DNA of 64,000 bases, taken from contig JAILRA010000058.1 of NCBI GenBank assembly GCA_024698715.1, positions 1 to 64,000 of the forward strand, written 5' to 3'. Shown in pieces: positions 45,134 through 54,024 of this stretch. The notes beneath the pieces were generated by a model. That model worked only from the letters and a program-made list of their open reading frames with translations. It was not told where the DNA came from and did no database searches. Within the stretch, counting starts at the first letter, position 1, and each line of letters opens with the position of its first letter. Source of the DNA: Lachnospiraceae bacterium (lineage in GTDB: Bacteria; Bacillota; Clostridia; Lachnospirales; Lachnospiraceae). The position numbers were made by a program, and so were the translations under genes.

Positions 45134-45925
45134 ATGATCATTACAGATAAACGAATTGATGCCGGAAAAGCTTTTGACTGGGGAAAGACATCAAGAGACT
45201 ATGCAAAATACAGGGATATATATCCCGACATATTCTACCGGAAGATCACAGACAGAGGACTGTGCATTAACGGACAAAATGTACTGGATATCGGTACCGG
45301 TACGGGTGTTATACCGAGAAATATGTACCGTTTTGGGGCAACATGGACCGGAATGGATATCTCACCCGAACAGATAGAACAGGCTAAGATACTGGCTCAA
45401 AAGGATGGAATGAAGATTGATTTTCGGGCTTGTCCGACGGAACAGCTTGATCTTCCCGATAAGAGTTTTGATGTGATCACTGCGTGTCAGTGCTTTTGGT
45501 ATTTTGATCATGAAAAGGTGATGCCTCTTCTTTCAAGAATGTTAAAAGAAAACGGGATCATACTGGTCTTATACATGGCATGGCTGCCTTCCGAGGATAT
45601 TATCGCCGGTGAGAGCGAAAAACTGATCTTAAAATACAGCCCGAACTGGACGGGAGCCGGAGAACACAGACATCCCAACTGGATTCCGGAAATTGCATAC
45701 GATCATTTTGAACTGACGGAACATGAAGAATATGACATTAAGGTTCCTTTTACCAGAGAAACCTGGCACGGAAGGATAAAAGCCAGCAGAGGCATCGGTG
45801 CTTCGTTATCCGAGGATAAATTGCAAAAATGGGATAAGGAACACAGGGAAATGCTTGAAAGAACGGCTCCGGAAGAATTTGAAGTGCTGCATTATGCGGC
45901 AATAACCGTTTTAAGAAAAAAATAA
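45134..45925 (+). CDS. Class I SAM-dependent methyltransferase
   Basis: 263 residues, Methyltransf_11 type. Motif I is LDIGTGTGVIPRNM (about residue 51), motif II GMDISPEQIE, and motif III DLPDKSFDVITACQCFWYFD. The N-terminus (DWGKTSRDYAKYRDIYPDIF) is shared with small-molecule methyltransferases of the UbiE/Coq5-like set. The substrate cannot be inferred. It has its own terminator upstream and a 36-nt gap to the CDF transporter gene. Confidence 0.85.
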   Translation: MIITDKRIDAGKAFDWGKTSRDYAKYRDIYPDIFYRKITDRGLCINGQNVLDIGTGTGVIPRNMYRFGATWTGMDISPEQIEQAKILAQKDGMKIDFRACPTEQLDLPDKSFDVITACQCFWYFDHEKVMPLLSRMLKENGIILVLYMAWLPSEDIIAGESEKLILKYSPNWTGAGEHRHPNWIPEIAYDHFELTEHEEYDIKVPFTRETWHGRIKASRGIGASLSEDKLQKWDKEHREMLERTAPEEFEVLHYAAITVLRKK

Positions 45926-45961
45926 AAGGATAAAATATAAAACGCTGGAGAAGATGAATAA

Positions 45962-47080
45962 ATGAAGGAATCTGCCGATCGCAATAAGATAATAATCAGG
46001 ACAAGTATAGTCGGAATAATCGCCAATATTTTTCTGGCTGCATTTAAGGCAGTTATCGGTCTTACAACAAATTCCATAGCCATCGTTATGGATGCCGTAA
46101 ACAATATATCCGATGCCGCAAGTTCGGTCATTACGATCATAGGCACCAAACTTGCAGGAAAGGACCCCAATAAAAAACATCCTTTCGGTTACGGCAGAAT
46201 AGAATATTTAAGTGCCATGATCATATCGGTGCTGGTTCTTTATGCAGGTGTTACGGCACTTATAGAATCCGTAAAAAAGATCATCAATCCCGAAAAACCC
46301 GAATATTCCGCAGTATCACTGATCATAGTGGCAGTGGCGGTACTGGTAAAGATCTTTCTCGGATTGTTCGTAAAAACTACCGGTAAAAAAGTAAATTCCG
46401 ATTCTCTTGTGAATTCCGGAAGTGATGCATTGCTGGATTCCATCATATCAGCGACTACGCTTGCGGCAGCCGGTATTTTTATAATCTTTAAGATCTCACT
46501 GGAAGCATGGCTAGGTGCGATAATTGCACTGGTGATCATCAAATCCGGCTTTGAGATGCTTAAGGATACTTTATCAAAGATCCTGGGTGAAAGGATTGAT
46601 GCGGAACTCGCAAGAGATATAAAAGGGACCATCTCGGATTTTGAAGAGGTTAACGGTGTTTACGATCTGGTAATGCATAATTACGGACCTGATTCGTATA
46701 ACGGCTCGGTTCATATTGAAGTTCCGGACACTTTATCGGCCGATGAACTTGATAAGCTTTTACGTAAGATCCAGGTTAAAGTCTATCAGACTCACAATGT
46801 GATCCTCACGGCTATCGGAGTTTATTCATACAACACAAAAGATCCGGAAGCGGTTGAAGCAAGAAAAAAAGTTTCCGAGATCGTTGCAGGTGTTCCGAAC
46901 GTGATCCAGATGCACGGATTTTATCTGGACAAGGTTGAAAAGACGGTAAGATTTGATATTGTAGTAAGTTTTGATGCAAAAGACAGAAGTGAAGTATATA
47001 AGGAAGTATGCAATAAGGTTCAGAGTGAATTTGACGGATACACACTTCAGGTAGCTATGGATACGGATTTTAGTGAATGA
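45962..47080 (+). CDS. Cation diffusion facilitator (CDF) metal exporter
   Basis: 372 residues with six membrane helices: IVMDAVNNISDAASSVI holds the helix II metal site, KKHPFGYGRIEYLSAM the conserved loop, and NSDSLVNSGSDALLDSIISA the helix V metal site. The cytoplasmic C-terminal ferredoxin-like domain (about residues 215-300) ends in an additional copy-like segment up to 372. It exports Zn2+, Mn2+ or Fe2+; the metal is not determined by sequence. Confidence 0.9.
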   Translation: MKESADRNKIIIRTSIVGIIANIFLAAFKAVIGLTTNSIAIVMDAVNNISDAASSVITIIGTKLAGKDPNKKHPFGYGRIEYLSAMIISVLVLYAGVTALIESVKKIINPEKPEYSAVSLIIVAVAVLVKIFLGLFVKTTGKKVNSDSLVNSGSDALLDSIISATTLAAAGIFIIFKISLEAWLGAIIALVIIKSGFEMLKDTLSKILGERIDAELARDIKGTISDFEEVNGVYDLVMHNYGPDSYNGSVHIEVPDTLSADELDKLLRKIQVKVYQTHNVILTAIGVYSYNTKDPEAVEARKKVSEIVAGVPNVIQMHGFYLDKVEKTVRFDIVVSFDAKDRSEVYKEVCNKVQSEFDGYTLQVAMDTDFSE

Positions 47081-47400
47081 TGATGCCGCAGCTTTTGCTT
47101 GTTGGATTTGCATCTGCTTTCGGTATGGTCATCCTCTATATTCAGCTGGAGAATCCGAGTGAATACATTGACGGAACGACTGGTCTTTTTACAACGAATG
47201 CCTTATCTGCCTACGTGTATGATAAGTATAAATTCGGAAAGCGCTTTTCCATATTTACCGCAAAGATACATTATATGACGGAAAATGTAGATTACAGTAT
47301 GGAACAGTTTGCGGTCATGGCTACTTCCCACGCGCTGGTCAATCTCGGACCGGAGCCGGCTTTTCGAATTGATGACGAGTCTTTCGAAAAGGAATATTGA
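47077..47400 (+). pseudogene. Fragment of a membrane GGDEF-type protein
   Basis: 107 residues starting on the last bases of the CDF gene. The first 30 residues look like one membrane helix followed by LENPSEYIDGTTGLFTTNAL and KRFSIFTAK, which resemble the start of a GGDEF domain (the TGL..n..a entry and the following beta strand). The GGDEF active site itself and the rest of the domain are missing. It therefore seems to be the remnant of a receptor GGDEF protein. A small stand-alone protein is less likely. Confidence 0.5.
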
Positions 47401-47443
47401 CAATCTAACGATTGTTAGATAAAATCTCTCTAACGAGTGTTAG
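47397..47443 (+). promoter_or_regulatory. tetR promoter with two palindromic operators
   Basis: TTGACA (47397-47402), 17-bp spacer, TAAAAT (47420-47425). The palindromes CTAACGATTGTTAG (47405-47418) and CTAACGAGTGTTAG (47430-47443) have identical 5-base arms (CTAAC/GTTAG); one fills the spacer, the other covers the transcription start. This is a classic autorepression layout for a TetR dimer. Confidence 0.85.
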
Positions 47444-47455
47444 GGAGATTTTTTT

Positions 47456-48061
47456 ATGAGTACAAAAGAAAAAATAATGGATGTTGCACTGCATATGTTT
47501 TCCGAGAGAGGTTATGAAGCCGTATCTATAAGAGATATATGCGGGGAAGTAGGGATTAAAGAGAGTACGCTTTATTATCATTTTAAGAACAAAAAAGACA
47601 TTCTGGATTCATTAATTTCAAAGTTTAAAACACATATAGACGAATTGCTCGGCCATATCGAAGATATCGGTACAGAACCCGATAAAAAGCAGACGGAAGC
47701 GGCTGAAAAAAATGCGATCGAATTTTATATGATGGACAGTTATCTTTTCGATCCTTTTTGTAATCTGATGCTTCGTTTTATGATGATGGAGCAGTTCCAT
47801 AACGAGGAGATGCGATTGTTGTATGAGAAAACACTTTTCACCGATCCGTATGAAATCCAGATGAAAGTGTTCACGGCGATAGCAATGAATTTTGGGATCT
47901 CAGAAACAGATATTGAGTTTATTGTCCGGGAAACACATGCGTATATGACGATGCTGACTTTTAAATACCTTTTGAACGGCGAACTGACGGAAGAGCGAAA
48001 GAAAGCCTACGACAGAGATGTTCATGAATATATGAGCAGAAAGATGTGGATAACGGAATAA
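47456..48061 (+). CDS. TetR/AcrR-family transcriptional regulator
   Basis: 201 residues. N-terminal HTH (MDVALHMFSERGYEAVSIRD, GIKESTLYYHFKNKKDILD) and an unrelated ligand domain (about 60-195). It probably represses itself through the two CTAAC/GTTAG operators directly upstream and may control the glycosyltransferase gene that follows 65 nt later. The short leader has GGGAGATTTTTTT as ribosome-binding site. Confidence 0.92.
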   Translation: MSTKEKIMDVALHMFSERGYEAVSIRDICGEVGIKESTLYYHFKNKKDILDSLISKFKTHIDELLGHIEDIGTEPDKKQTEAAEKNAIEFYMMDSYLFDPFCNLMLRFMMMEQFHNEEMRLLYEKTLFTDPYEIQMKVFTAIAMNFGISETDIEFIVRETHAYMTMLTFKYLLNGELTEERKKAYDRDVHEYMSRKMWITE

Positions 48062-48126
48062 AGATGATGCTGCGAACGAAATAATGATGTTTGGAGCGGA
48101 ATAAAGATGATGTGGGGAGTGTGACA

Positions 48127-49350
48127 ATGAAAAAGATCGCCATGTTTACGATGGGCACCAGAGGTGATGTTCAGCCGTATATATTTTTATCAAAAGAACT
48201 AATACGAAACGGATATGAAGTTACGCTCGGATCTCATCCCTGCTGGCGAAAACCGGTTGAGGATAAGGGAATTCATTTTGAACCCATAGGACCGGATATC
48301 GATATCGAAAAAGAAACCGCAGTGATCAGGGGCAAAACATCAAATCCGGTACTGAGCCTGTTAAAAACAATGAACTTCATAATGCGTATCATTCAGGGAT
48401 CGACAAATGAGGTGTATAAGCTTTGCGAAAAAAAGGATCTGATCGTGGTAACCCACAGTATGATAGGAGCCGTTGAAGCGGGTGTTCTCGGTATTCCTAC
48501 AGTAAATGTTACATTACAGACGGAAATGATCGGTGAAAAACTCAAACCTCAGACTTTCAAGGATAAACTGATCGGAGGAATGATTGCGAAGCAGGTTGCA
48601 AAACCGTATAATAAAATCCGTAAGGTTTACGGATTAAAACCCGTCATATCTGCTGATGAGATCATGTCGGATAAGCTTAATCTTATACCGATAAGCCACT
48701 ATGTTCTGGAAAGAAATCCGTACTGGGAAGAAAAGAATGTGCTGACCGGCTACTGGTTTGATGAAGAAGAGGATTATATACCGGATGAAAAACTCAAAGC
48801 GTTTATGGAAGCCGGAGAACCGCCGGTGGTACTGGCTTTGGGAGCCATGTCTTTTGAAGACAGATCGGAGAAACAGAAACTTGATATGTTTGTGAATGCT
48901 TTCATGAAAACCGGTTGCAGGGCGGTGATCCAGGGATTTCAGAAGACGATCCGGGATTATGAGTTACCGGAAACCATGATCGCCTGCGGAAGCGTTCCTC
49001 ACAGTTGGTTATTCAGACATGCAAAATTTGTGATCCATCACTGCGGATTCGGCACATCGGCCGCAACGCTTATTTACGGAACACCTTCCATACCTGTTCC
49101 GCATATCCTGGATCAGCTCGGTTTTGCAATGCAGCTGCATGGAAATGATGTTGCCGTTGAACCATTAAAATCAAAGGATCTGAGTGAGGCATCCGTTATA
49201 AGTGCCATTGAGGAAATGAACAGAACTTATGATGTAAAAAAGAAAAATGCCGTTGAATTATCTCAAAAGATACAAAAAGAAGGCGGCGTAAAAGAGGCGG
49301 TAAGGCTGATAAAGGAAATTGAAACTTTAAACGAAATTTCAAGAGGTTAA
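48127..49350 (+). CDS. GT1-family glycosyltransferase (sterol/macrolide-glucosyltransferase-like)
   Basis: 407 residues with the N-terminal acceptor domain opening TMGTRGDVQPYIFLSKEL, a motif of UGT80/MGT-like enzymes, and the C-terminal donor domain (HCGFGTSAATLIYGTPSIPV). It transfers a sugar, usually glucose from UDP-glucose, to a lipid or to an antibiotic-like compound. Inactivating a drug under TetR control is one plausible role. ATG 48127 has GGGGAG upstream; in-frame codons back to 48091 are not needed. Confidence 0.85.
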   Translation: MKKIAMFTMGTRGDVQPYIFLSKELIRNGYEVTLGSHPCWRKPVEDKGIHFEPIGPDIDIEKETAVIRGKTSNPVLSLLKTMNFIMRIIQGSTNEVYKLCEKKDLIVVTHSMIGAVEAGVLGIPTVNVTLQTEMIGEKLKPQTFKDKLIGGMIAKQVAKPYNKIRKVYGLKPVISADEIMSDKLNLIPISHYVLERNPYWEEKNVLTGYWFDEEEDYIPDEKLKAFMEAGEPPVVLALGAMSFEDRSEKQKLDMFVNAFMKTGCRAVIQGFQKTIRDYELPETMIACGSVPHSWLFRHAKFVIHHCGFGTSAATLIYGTPSIPVPHILDQLGFAMQLHGNDVAVEPLKSKDLSEASVISAIEEMNRTYDVKKKNAVELSQKIQKEGGVKEAVRLIKEIETLNEISRG

Positions 49351-49351
49351 T

Positions 49352-49807
49352 ATGAGTAATAAAAAATATGTATTAAAAAGACTGAATCTTGATGATAAAG
49401 AAGCAATAAAAGAAGTGTTTGTCGGAGTATTTACCCGGGAACCCTGGAATGATGACTGGTCTGACAAAGAACAGCTTGATCTGTATATAATCGACCTTAT
49501 CGGTCAGGGGTATTCATTAACTTACGGATTATATGACTCGGACGAACTGATCGGTATTTCCATGGGATATATAAAGCACTGGTATTCCGGAACGGAATAT
49601 ATAATCAATGAACTCTGCATCAAAACCGAAAGGCAGGGAGAAGGGGCGGGAACGTTCTTTCTTTCCGAAATAGAGAAAGCAATAAAGGAACTGGGACTCA
49701 AACAGATTTTTCTTCTTACGGATTCAAATGTTCCGGCTTATCATTTTTATAAGAAAAACGGATTTACGGAATGCAGGGAGAATGTATCTTTTGCCAAATT
49801 TATTTAA
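49352..49807 (+). CDS. GNAT-family N-acetyltransferase
   Basis: 151 residues. Acetyl-CoA binding motif A is ELCIKTERQGEGAGTFFLSEIEK (about 84-106), followed by LLTDSNVPAYHFYKKNGF, typical of the family. It begins 2 nt after the glycosyltransferase stop, so the two are probably one operon under the TetR regulator. The acceptor is unknown. Confidence 0.85.
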   Translation: MSNKKYVLKRLNLDDKEAIKEVFVGVFTREPWNDDWSDKEQLDLYIIDLIGQGYSLTYGLYDSDELIGISMGYIKHWYSGTEYIINELCIKTERQGEGAGTFFLSEIEKAIKELGLKQIFLLTDSNVPAYHFYKKNGFTECRENVSFAKFI

Positions 49808-49842
49808 ATGAATGGTTAAGAAAACTGACCGGGGGATAAAAA

Positions 49843-50529
49843 ATGGAACTTAAAAGATTATCAGAACATATATGGTATATGCCTTACGAAGAGGAGAGAG
49901 ACCGTCCGAATCTGGGATACGTTAAGGGTGATAAATGGAGTCTTGCAATAGATGCGGGACATTCAAAAGAACATATTGAAGAGTTTTATGCTCTTTTGGA
50001 AAAGGAAAATCTTCCTCTTCCGAAATTAACGGTACTTACGCACTGGCATTGGGATCACACATTCGCAATGCACGCGGCAAACGGCCTTTGCATTGCGAAT
50101 AAAAAAACAAACGAGTATCTGCTTGAATGGAAAAACAAAATAGAAACCGAAGGCCCGGGTGAATTTCTGAGCATACACGAAAGTATCAGAAAAGAATATG
50201 CGGGCAATAAAAAAGTGATCGTTGTTCCTGCGGATCTGACTTTTTCCGGCAGCGTGACTTTGGACCTTGGCGGTTGTACGGTCGAACTTTTACAGACGGA
50301 GGCACCGCATACGGATGATTCTACCATCGTTTATGTGAAAGACGATGAGACTCTGTTTATGGGCGACTCCACCTGCGATGACTTCCTCAACGGCATTAAA
50401 CCCGAGGCTTTATGCAGAAAACTGGCTGACAGTATAAAAAGCTTCGATCCGAAGATCTGTGTCGAGGGACACTGGGTACCTGTAGAAACCGAGGATACGC
50501 TTTCCGACCTGCTGAGCGAAATGAACTAA
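49843..50529 (+). CDS. MBL-fold metallohydrolase
   Basis: 228 residues. Zinc motif THWHWDHTFAMHAANG near residue 66, and further ligands in EAPHTDDSTI, LFMGDST and the C-terminal GHW. Glyoxalase II/arylsulfatase-like general hydrolase; substrate unknown. ACCGGGGGATAAAA precedes the ATG. The first copy of the ACGGAGTT repeat family lies 7 nt after its stop. Confidence 0.88.
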   Translation: MELKRLSEHIWYMPYEEERDRPNLGYVKGDKWSLAIDAGHSKEHIEEFYALLEKENLPLPKLTVLTHWHWDHTFAMHAANGLCIANKKTNEYLLEWKNKIETEGPGEFLSIHESIRKEYAGNKKVIVVPADLTFSGSVTLDLGGCTVELLQTEAPHTDDSTIVYVKDDETLFMGDSTCDDFLNGIKPEALCRKLADSIKSFDPKICVEGHWVPVETEDTLSDLLSEMN

Positions 50530-50535
50530 GAAAAA

Positions 50536-50564
50536 TGGACCTAGGGGACGGAGTTCCCGGTCCA
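50536..50564 (+). repeat. Dispersed ACGGAGTT repeat, copy 1
   Basis: Arms TGGACC and GGTCCA, middle TAGGGG-ACGGAGTT-CCC. Lies between the MBL gene and the first chromate-transporter gene. An ATG overlapping its first bases (50535) is in frame with the transporter gene. Confidence 0.9.
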
Positions 50565-50582
50565 AAAGTTAATAATACTGAG

Positions 50583-51152
50583 ATGATAATGAAAATATTT
50601 TTAACATTCATAAAGATTGGCCTCTTCACTTTTGGAGGCGGATATGCAATGATTCCGATCATAGAAAATATCTGCGTTGAAAAAAACAAATGGATCACGC
50701 ATGATGAAATGATGGATGTTACGGTAATTGCAGAATCCACACCCGGTCCGATAGCCATTAACTGTGCAACATATGTCGGATATAAACAGAAGGGGATATG
50801 GGGTGCCGTTGCGGCAACGCTCGGAGTTGTTTTGCCGTCATTTATTATCATTTTTCTGATTTCAATCTTTTTGGATGATTTTCTTGAAATCACATGGGTA
50901 GCAAATGCGTTCAAAGGGATTCGAATAGCAGTTGGAATACTGATTCTTGATGCGGGGATCAGGATGTTTGTAAAAATGAAAAAGAAAGTGATTCCCTGCA
51001 TTATCCTTGCCTGTTCATTTGTATTAATGATGTTAATAAATATTTTTGCATGGAATTTTTCTTCCATCTTTCTGATTCTGATCGCAGCAGTGTTCAGCCT
51101 TGTTATTTTTTTGATCCAGGGGGCACCGTCCGGGAAAGGTGGTAAAAAATGA
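50583..51152 (+). CDS. Chromate transporter, N-terminal half-type subunit (ChrA family)
   Basis: 189 residues, about six helices, with the family signature FTFGGGYAMIPIIENI and ESTPGPIAINCATYVGYKQKG. Together with the next gene it forms a two-gene short-chain CHR system that transports chromate or another oxyanion. The start is uncertain: ATG 50583 or 50589 has only a weak ribosome-binding site, and the frame is open back to the ATG in repeat copy 1. Overlaps the next gene by 4 bp (ATGA). Confidence 0.85.
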   Translation: MIMKIFLTFIKIGLFTFGGGYAMIPIIENICVEKNKWITHDEMMDVTVIAESTPGPIAINCATYVGYKQKGIWGAVAATLGVVLPSFIIIFLISIFLDDFLEITWVANAFKGIRIAVGILILDAGIRMFVKMKKKVIPCIILACSFVLMMLINIFAWNFSSIFLILIAAVFSLVIFLIQGAPSGKGGKK

Positions 51153-51706
51153 TCTATCTTGAATTGTTTGTCGGTTTTTTGATAGTGGGTCTGTTCTCAT
51201 TTGGCGGAGCATATGCCGCTATTCCGTTGATCAGGGATGTCGTTCTTTTTTTCGGTTGGGCAAATGAAGATGTTATGACAAATATGATTGCGGTCAGCGA
51301 GAGTACGCCGGGACCTTTAATGGTCAATCTTGCGACATATGTGGGCAGTAGTCAGGCAGGTGTTTTAGGTGGTTTAACGGCAACATTTGCTGTAGTACTG
51401 CCTGCATTTCTGATCATTTTGCTGATCATGATCGTTTTGAAGAAAATACTTGCCAATAAATATTTTCAGGCAATACTTGGCGGACTAAAGCCGTGTGTTA
51501 CAGGAATCATCATTGCAATGGGTTGCCATATGGTTTTGCAGAACAGTATCATGCCGGTTTTTCAACAGCCTTCTGATTTTTTGGCACCGGTTATTGCGAT
51601 GATCCTTTCGGTATTATTTTTTGGATCGAAAATCGTTTGGAAGAAAAAAATGTCTCCGATCGTGCTGATTCTTATTTCGGCAGTTCTCGGTGTGATCGCT
51701 TTTTAG
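51149..51706 (+). CDS. Chromate transporter, C-terminal half-type subunit (ChrA family)
   Basis: 185 residues, about six helices, with FSFGGAYAAIPLIRDV and ESTPGPLMVNLATYVGSSQAG, the matching signature of its partner. The two short-chain proteins presumably work as a heterodimer in the membrane. Repeat copy 2 begins 4 nt after its stop. Confidence 0.88.
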   Translation: MIYLELFVGFLIVGLFSFGGAYAAIPLIRDVVLFFGWANEDVMTNMIAVSESTPGPLMVNLATYVGSSQAGVLGGLTATFAVVLPAFLIILLIMIVLKKILANKYFQAILGGLKPCVTGIIIAMGCHMVLQNSIMPVFQQPSDFLAPVIAMILSVLFFGSKIVWKKKMSPIVLILISAVLGVIAF

Positions 51707-51710
51707 AAAG

Positions 51711-51739
51711 TGGACCGGGGGGACGGAGTTCCCGGTCCA
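51711..51739 (+). repeat. Dispersed ACGGAGTT repeat, copy 2
   Basis: TGGACC-GGGGGG-ACGGAGTT-CCC-GGTCCA. Here the stem can extend to nine pairs (TGGACCGGG/CCCGGTCCA). Confidence 0.9.
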
Positions 51740-51765
51740 AAAAGAATTTATACGGAGAAACATTT

Positions 51766-52293
51766 TTGAAAAAGTACAGACTGACATATGATGAATGGAA
51801 ATGCATAAAGAAGAAAGATCAGAGGATCCGGTTTGTTTCAACAGACAGATTTTGCGGATATATAGGTGTTTTGGAAATAAAAGAAGTTACAGAACCGCAA
51901 ATTTGGAACTATAATGGAAAAGACCGAATTGTTTGTGACAAAGGAATAAAATGGATTTCAATTCTTCCTAAAGATAAATACTATTGTATTACGGCTATGC
52001 TGGATTCAAATGATGAGGTTATCGTATGGTATATCGATGTGACAGCCGACCAGGGAGTGGAAGATGATATTCCGTATTTCCGTGATCTGTACCTGGATCT
52101 TATTGTTTATCCTGACGGAACAATAATCACTGATGATATGGACGAATTGGAAGATGCTCTGAAAAAGGGCGTTATTTCGAAGCAGCTGTTTCAGATGGCG
52201 ATTGATACAAAAGAAGAATTGGAGAATACACTGTTTGCCGAAATAAGCTTATTTGAAAGATACACAAAAGAATTAATTGAGGAAGAAAAATGA
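51766..52293 (+). CDS. DUF402-family protein (nucleotide-phosphatase-like)
   Basis: 175 residues, TTG start at 51766 chosen because GGAG lies 8 nt upstream and the alternative upstream frame runs through repeat copy 2. The core WYIDVTADQGVEDDIPYFRD with LDLIVYPDGTI is the DUF402 signature, a family that includes nucleoside di/triphosphate phosphatases. Cytoplasmic. Its stop overlaps the HD-domain gene by 4 bp, hinting at a shared nucleotide-related role. Confidence 0.8.
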   Translation: MKKYRLTYDEWKCIKKKDQRIRFVSTDRFCGYIGVLEIKEVTEPQIWNYNGKDRIVCDKGIKWISILPKDKYYCITAMLDSNDEVIVWYIDVTADQGVEDDIPYFRDLYLDLIVYPDGTIITDDMDELEDALKKGVISKQLFQMAIDTKEELENTLFAEISLFERYTKELIEEEK

Positions 52294-52853
52294 ACGCAAG
52301 AGAATATCTTGAAATATTGCATATAGCCGAGAGATTAAAAGATACACCTCGCCATTGTACTACATCAAACGGCAGAACTGAAAGCGTGGCGGAACACAGC
52401 TGGCGAATATCTCTCATGGCCTTTCTGTTAAGACACGAATTTCCGGATGTGAATATGGATAAAGTAGTCGATATGTGTCTTATTCATGATCTTGGAGAAT
52501 GTTTTACGGGTGATATTCCGACATTTATTAAAACTGATTCTGATCGTAAAACGGAAGATGAGCTCTTAAACCTGTGGGTAGAAAATCTTCCTTCGGAAAT
52601 CTCAAAAGATTTTAAAGAACTGTATAAGGAAATGGAGGCTCAGGATACAAAAGAAGCCAAAATATATAAGGCGTTGGATAAGCTTGAAGCTCTTATACAG
52701 CATAACGAATCTCCCATTACAACATGGTCAGAAAATGAATATGAATTAAATAAAACTTACGCTTTTAATACCGTGGAGTTTTCGGAGTGGCTGACGGAAC
52801 TGCGAAAAGAAATACTTAATGATACGCTTGAAAAGATAGAAACCGGTAAATGA
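52290..52853 (+). CDS. HD-domain nucleotidase (YfbR/HDDC2-like)
   Basis: 187 residues. HD residues: RHCTTSNGRTESVAEHSW, then CLIHDLGECFTGDIPTF (HD pair) and a later Asp in the KALDKLEAL helix. Close in layout to 5'-deoxynucleotidases of the HDDC2 group, which hydrolyse deoxynucleoside monophosphates. It is coupled to the DUF402 gene. Its TGA stop codon is the first three bases of repeat copy 3. Confidence 0.85.
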   Translation: MNAREYLEILHIAERLKDTPRHCTTSNGRTESVAEHSWRISLMAFLLRHEFPDVNMDKVVDMCLIHDLGECFTGDIPTFIKTDSDRKTEDELLNLWVENLPSEISKDFKELYKEMEAQDTKEAKIYKALDKLEALIQHNESPITTWSENEYELNKTYAFNTVEFSEWLTELRKEILNDTLEKIETGK

Positions 52854-52879
52854 ACCGGGGGGACGGAGTTCATGGTCCA
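52851..52879 (+). repeat. Dispersed ACGGAGTT repeat, copy 3
   Basis: TGAACC-GGGGGG-ACGGAGTT-CAT-GGTCCA. The initial TGA serves as the stop codon of the HD gene, so the repeat defines that protein's C-terminus. Confidence 0.9.
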
Positions 52880-52948
52880 AAATCGATTATTCGGACCGGA
52901 AATGCATCAGTGGTTGGAAAAACAGGATGATAATGAAAGGAGTATATT

Positions 52949-53389
52949 ATGACACATAAAGAAAAAGCATTGGAATATTTTGGAAATAGGTTTCATTGTT
53001 CTCAATCTGTTTTGGCTGCATTTTCCGAAGAATGCGGACTTAGCGAAGAGCAGGCATTGAAACTCGGGGCATGTTTTGGCGGTGGAATGCGTCAGGGAGA
53101 AGTGTGCGGCGCGGTTACCGGCGCACTGATGGTTCTGGGTATGCTTTATGGTCAGTATGATATGAATGATCCGGAAAGCAGAATGACAGCCAATAAAGTT
53201 AATGATGAGATGATGAAAAGATTCAGGGAAAAGAACGGAACATATATCTGCAATGATCTGTTGGGATGCGATATTTCAACGCAACAAGGGGCACAATATG
53301 CATTAGAAAATAAACTTTTTATTGAATTTTGCCCCAAAATGGTAGAAAGCGCCATTGAAATCCTTGAAGAGATAATCAAAGAAAACTGA
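52949..53389 (+). CDS. C_GCAxxG_C_C family protein
   Basis: 146 residues with the family's cysteine pattern: RFHCSQSVLAAFSEECGLSEE, KLGACFGGGMRQGEVCGAVTG, then a later CNDLLGCD and FCPKM. The cysteines suggest a metal or iron-sulfur site; biochemical role unknown. AAAGGAGTATATT precedes the ATG. Confidence 0.85.
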   Translation: MTHKEKALEYFGNRFHCSQSVLAAFSEECGLSEEQALKLGACFGGGMRQGEVCGAVTGALMVLGMLYGQYDMNDPESRMTANKVNDEMMKRFREKNGTYICNDLLGCDISTQQGAQYALENKLFIEFCPKMVESAIEILEEIIKEN

Positions 53390-53471
53390 TATGTTCTGCA
53401 TCCGTCGAAGGTCTTATATAATGGGCGGATCAAATGGCTTAACGTAGCTGATATTTTTAAGGGTGAAAAAA

Positions 53472-53981
53472 ATGAACGATATCGTCAAAATAATAAATGA
53501 ACAGACAAATGTGCTTTTTGAAAATATGTATGAGCAGATCAACAGAGCGGATTTATCATGTTTAATTGATAATGTTAACAATTCAAGGTTTTTGTTTCAC
53601 ATGATCCATTCCATGGATTAATATTTTATTAATCCGTACGATTACGATTACTCTGAGGTTTACGATATTATCGGAATAGATGAAAATTACAGTATAATCT
53701 CAGAATCCAGGGAAGGATATATTGCCGATGAGAGCTATGTGATCCCCAGAAAAAAACTGGAAGAATATATGGATCATGTTAAGGAAAAGATCAGTAAATA
53801 TCTCTCGGGATTAAGTGATGAAGAACTGTCCGAAAAACCTGAAAACTGCCCGTATACGCGCTTACAAATGATCCTCGCTCAGTTCAGGCATTCGATGTTT
53901 CACTGCGGTATGTCCGAACTGGCAACATATGACAGTACGGATGAATGGCTGAAATATATAGGGATTGCATATATTCCGTAA
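53472..53981 (+). pseudogene. DinB-like (YfiT/DUF) protein broken by one nonsense codon
   Basis: The frame reads from ATG 53472 to TAA 53981 without change of phase, except for a TAA at 53619-53621 in the middle of HSMD-stop-YFINP. Both halves fit one helical protein of the DinB/YfiT four-helix type (FLFHMIHSMD before the stop, LAQFRHSMFHCGM after it). Homologues usually have a short residue such as Lys at the stop position, so one base change would repair it. The 3' part has its own ATG at 53739 but no good ribosome-binding site. Confidence 0.75.
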
Positions 53982-54024
53982 ATTCATATACAAAAGATAA
54001 AACTATTAACAGTGGAGATAAGAC

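Noticed and set aside
51637..51765. N-terminal extension of the DUF402 protein
   Set aside because: It overlaps the chromate-transporter gene in another frame and translates repeat copy 2.
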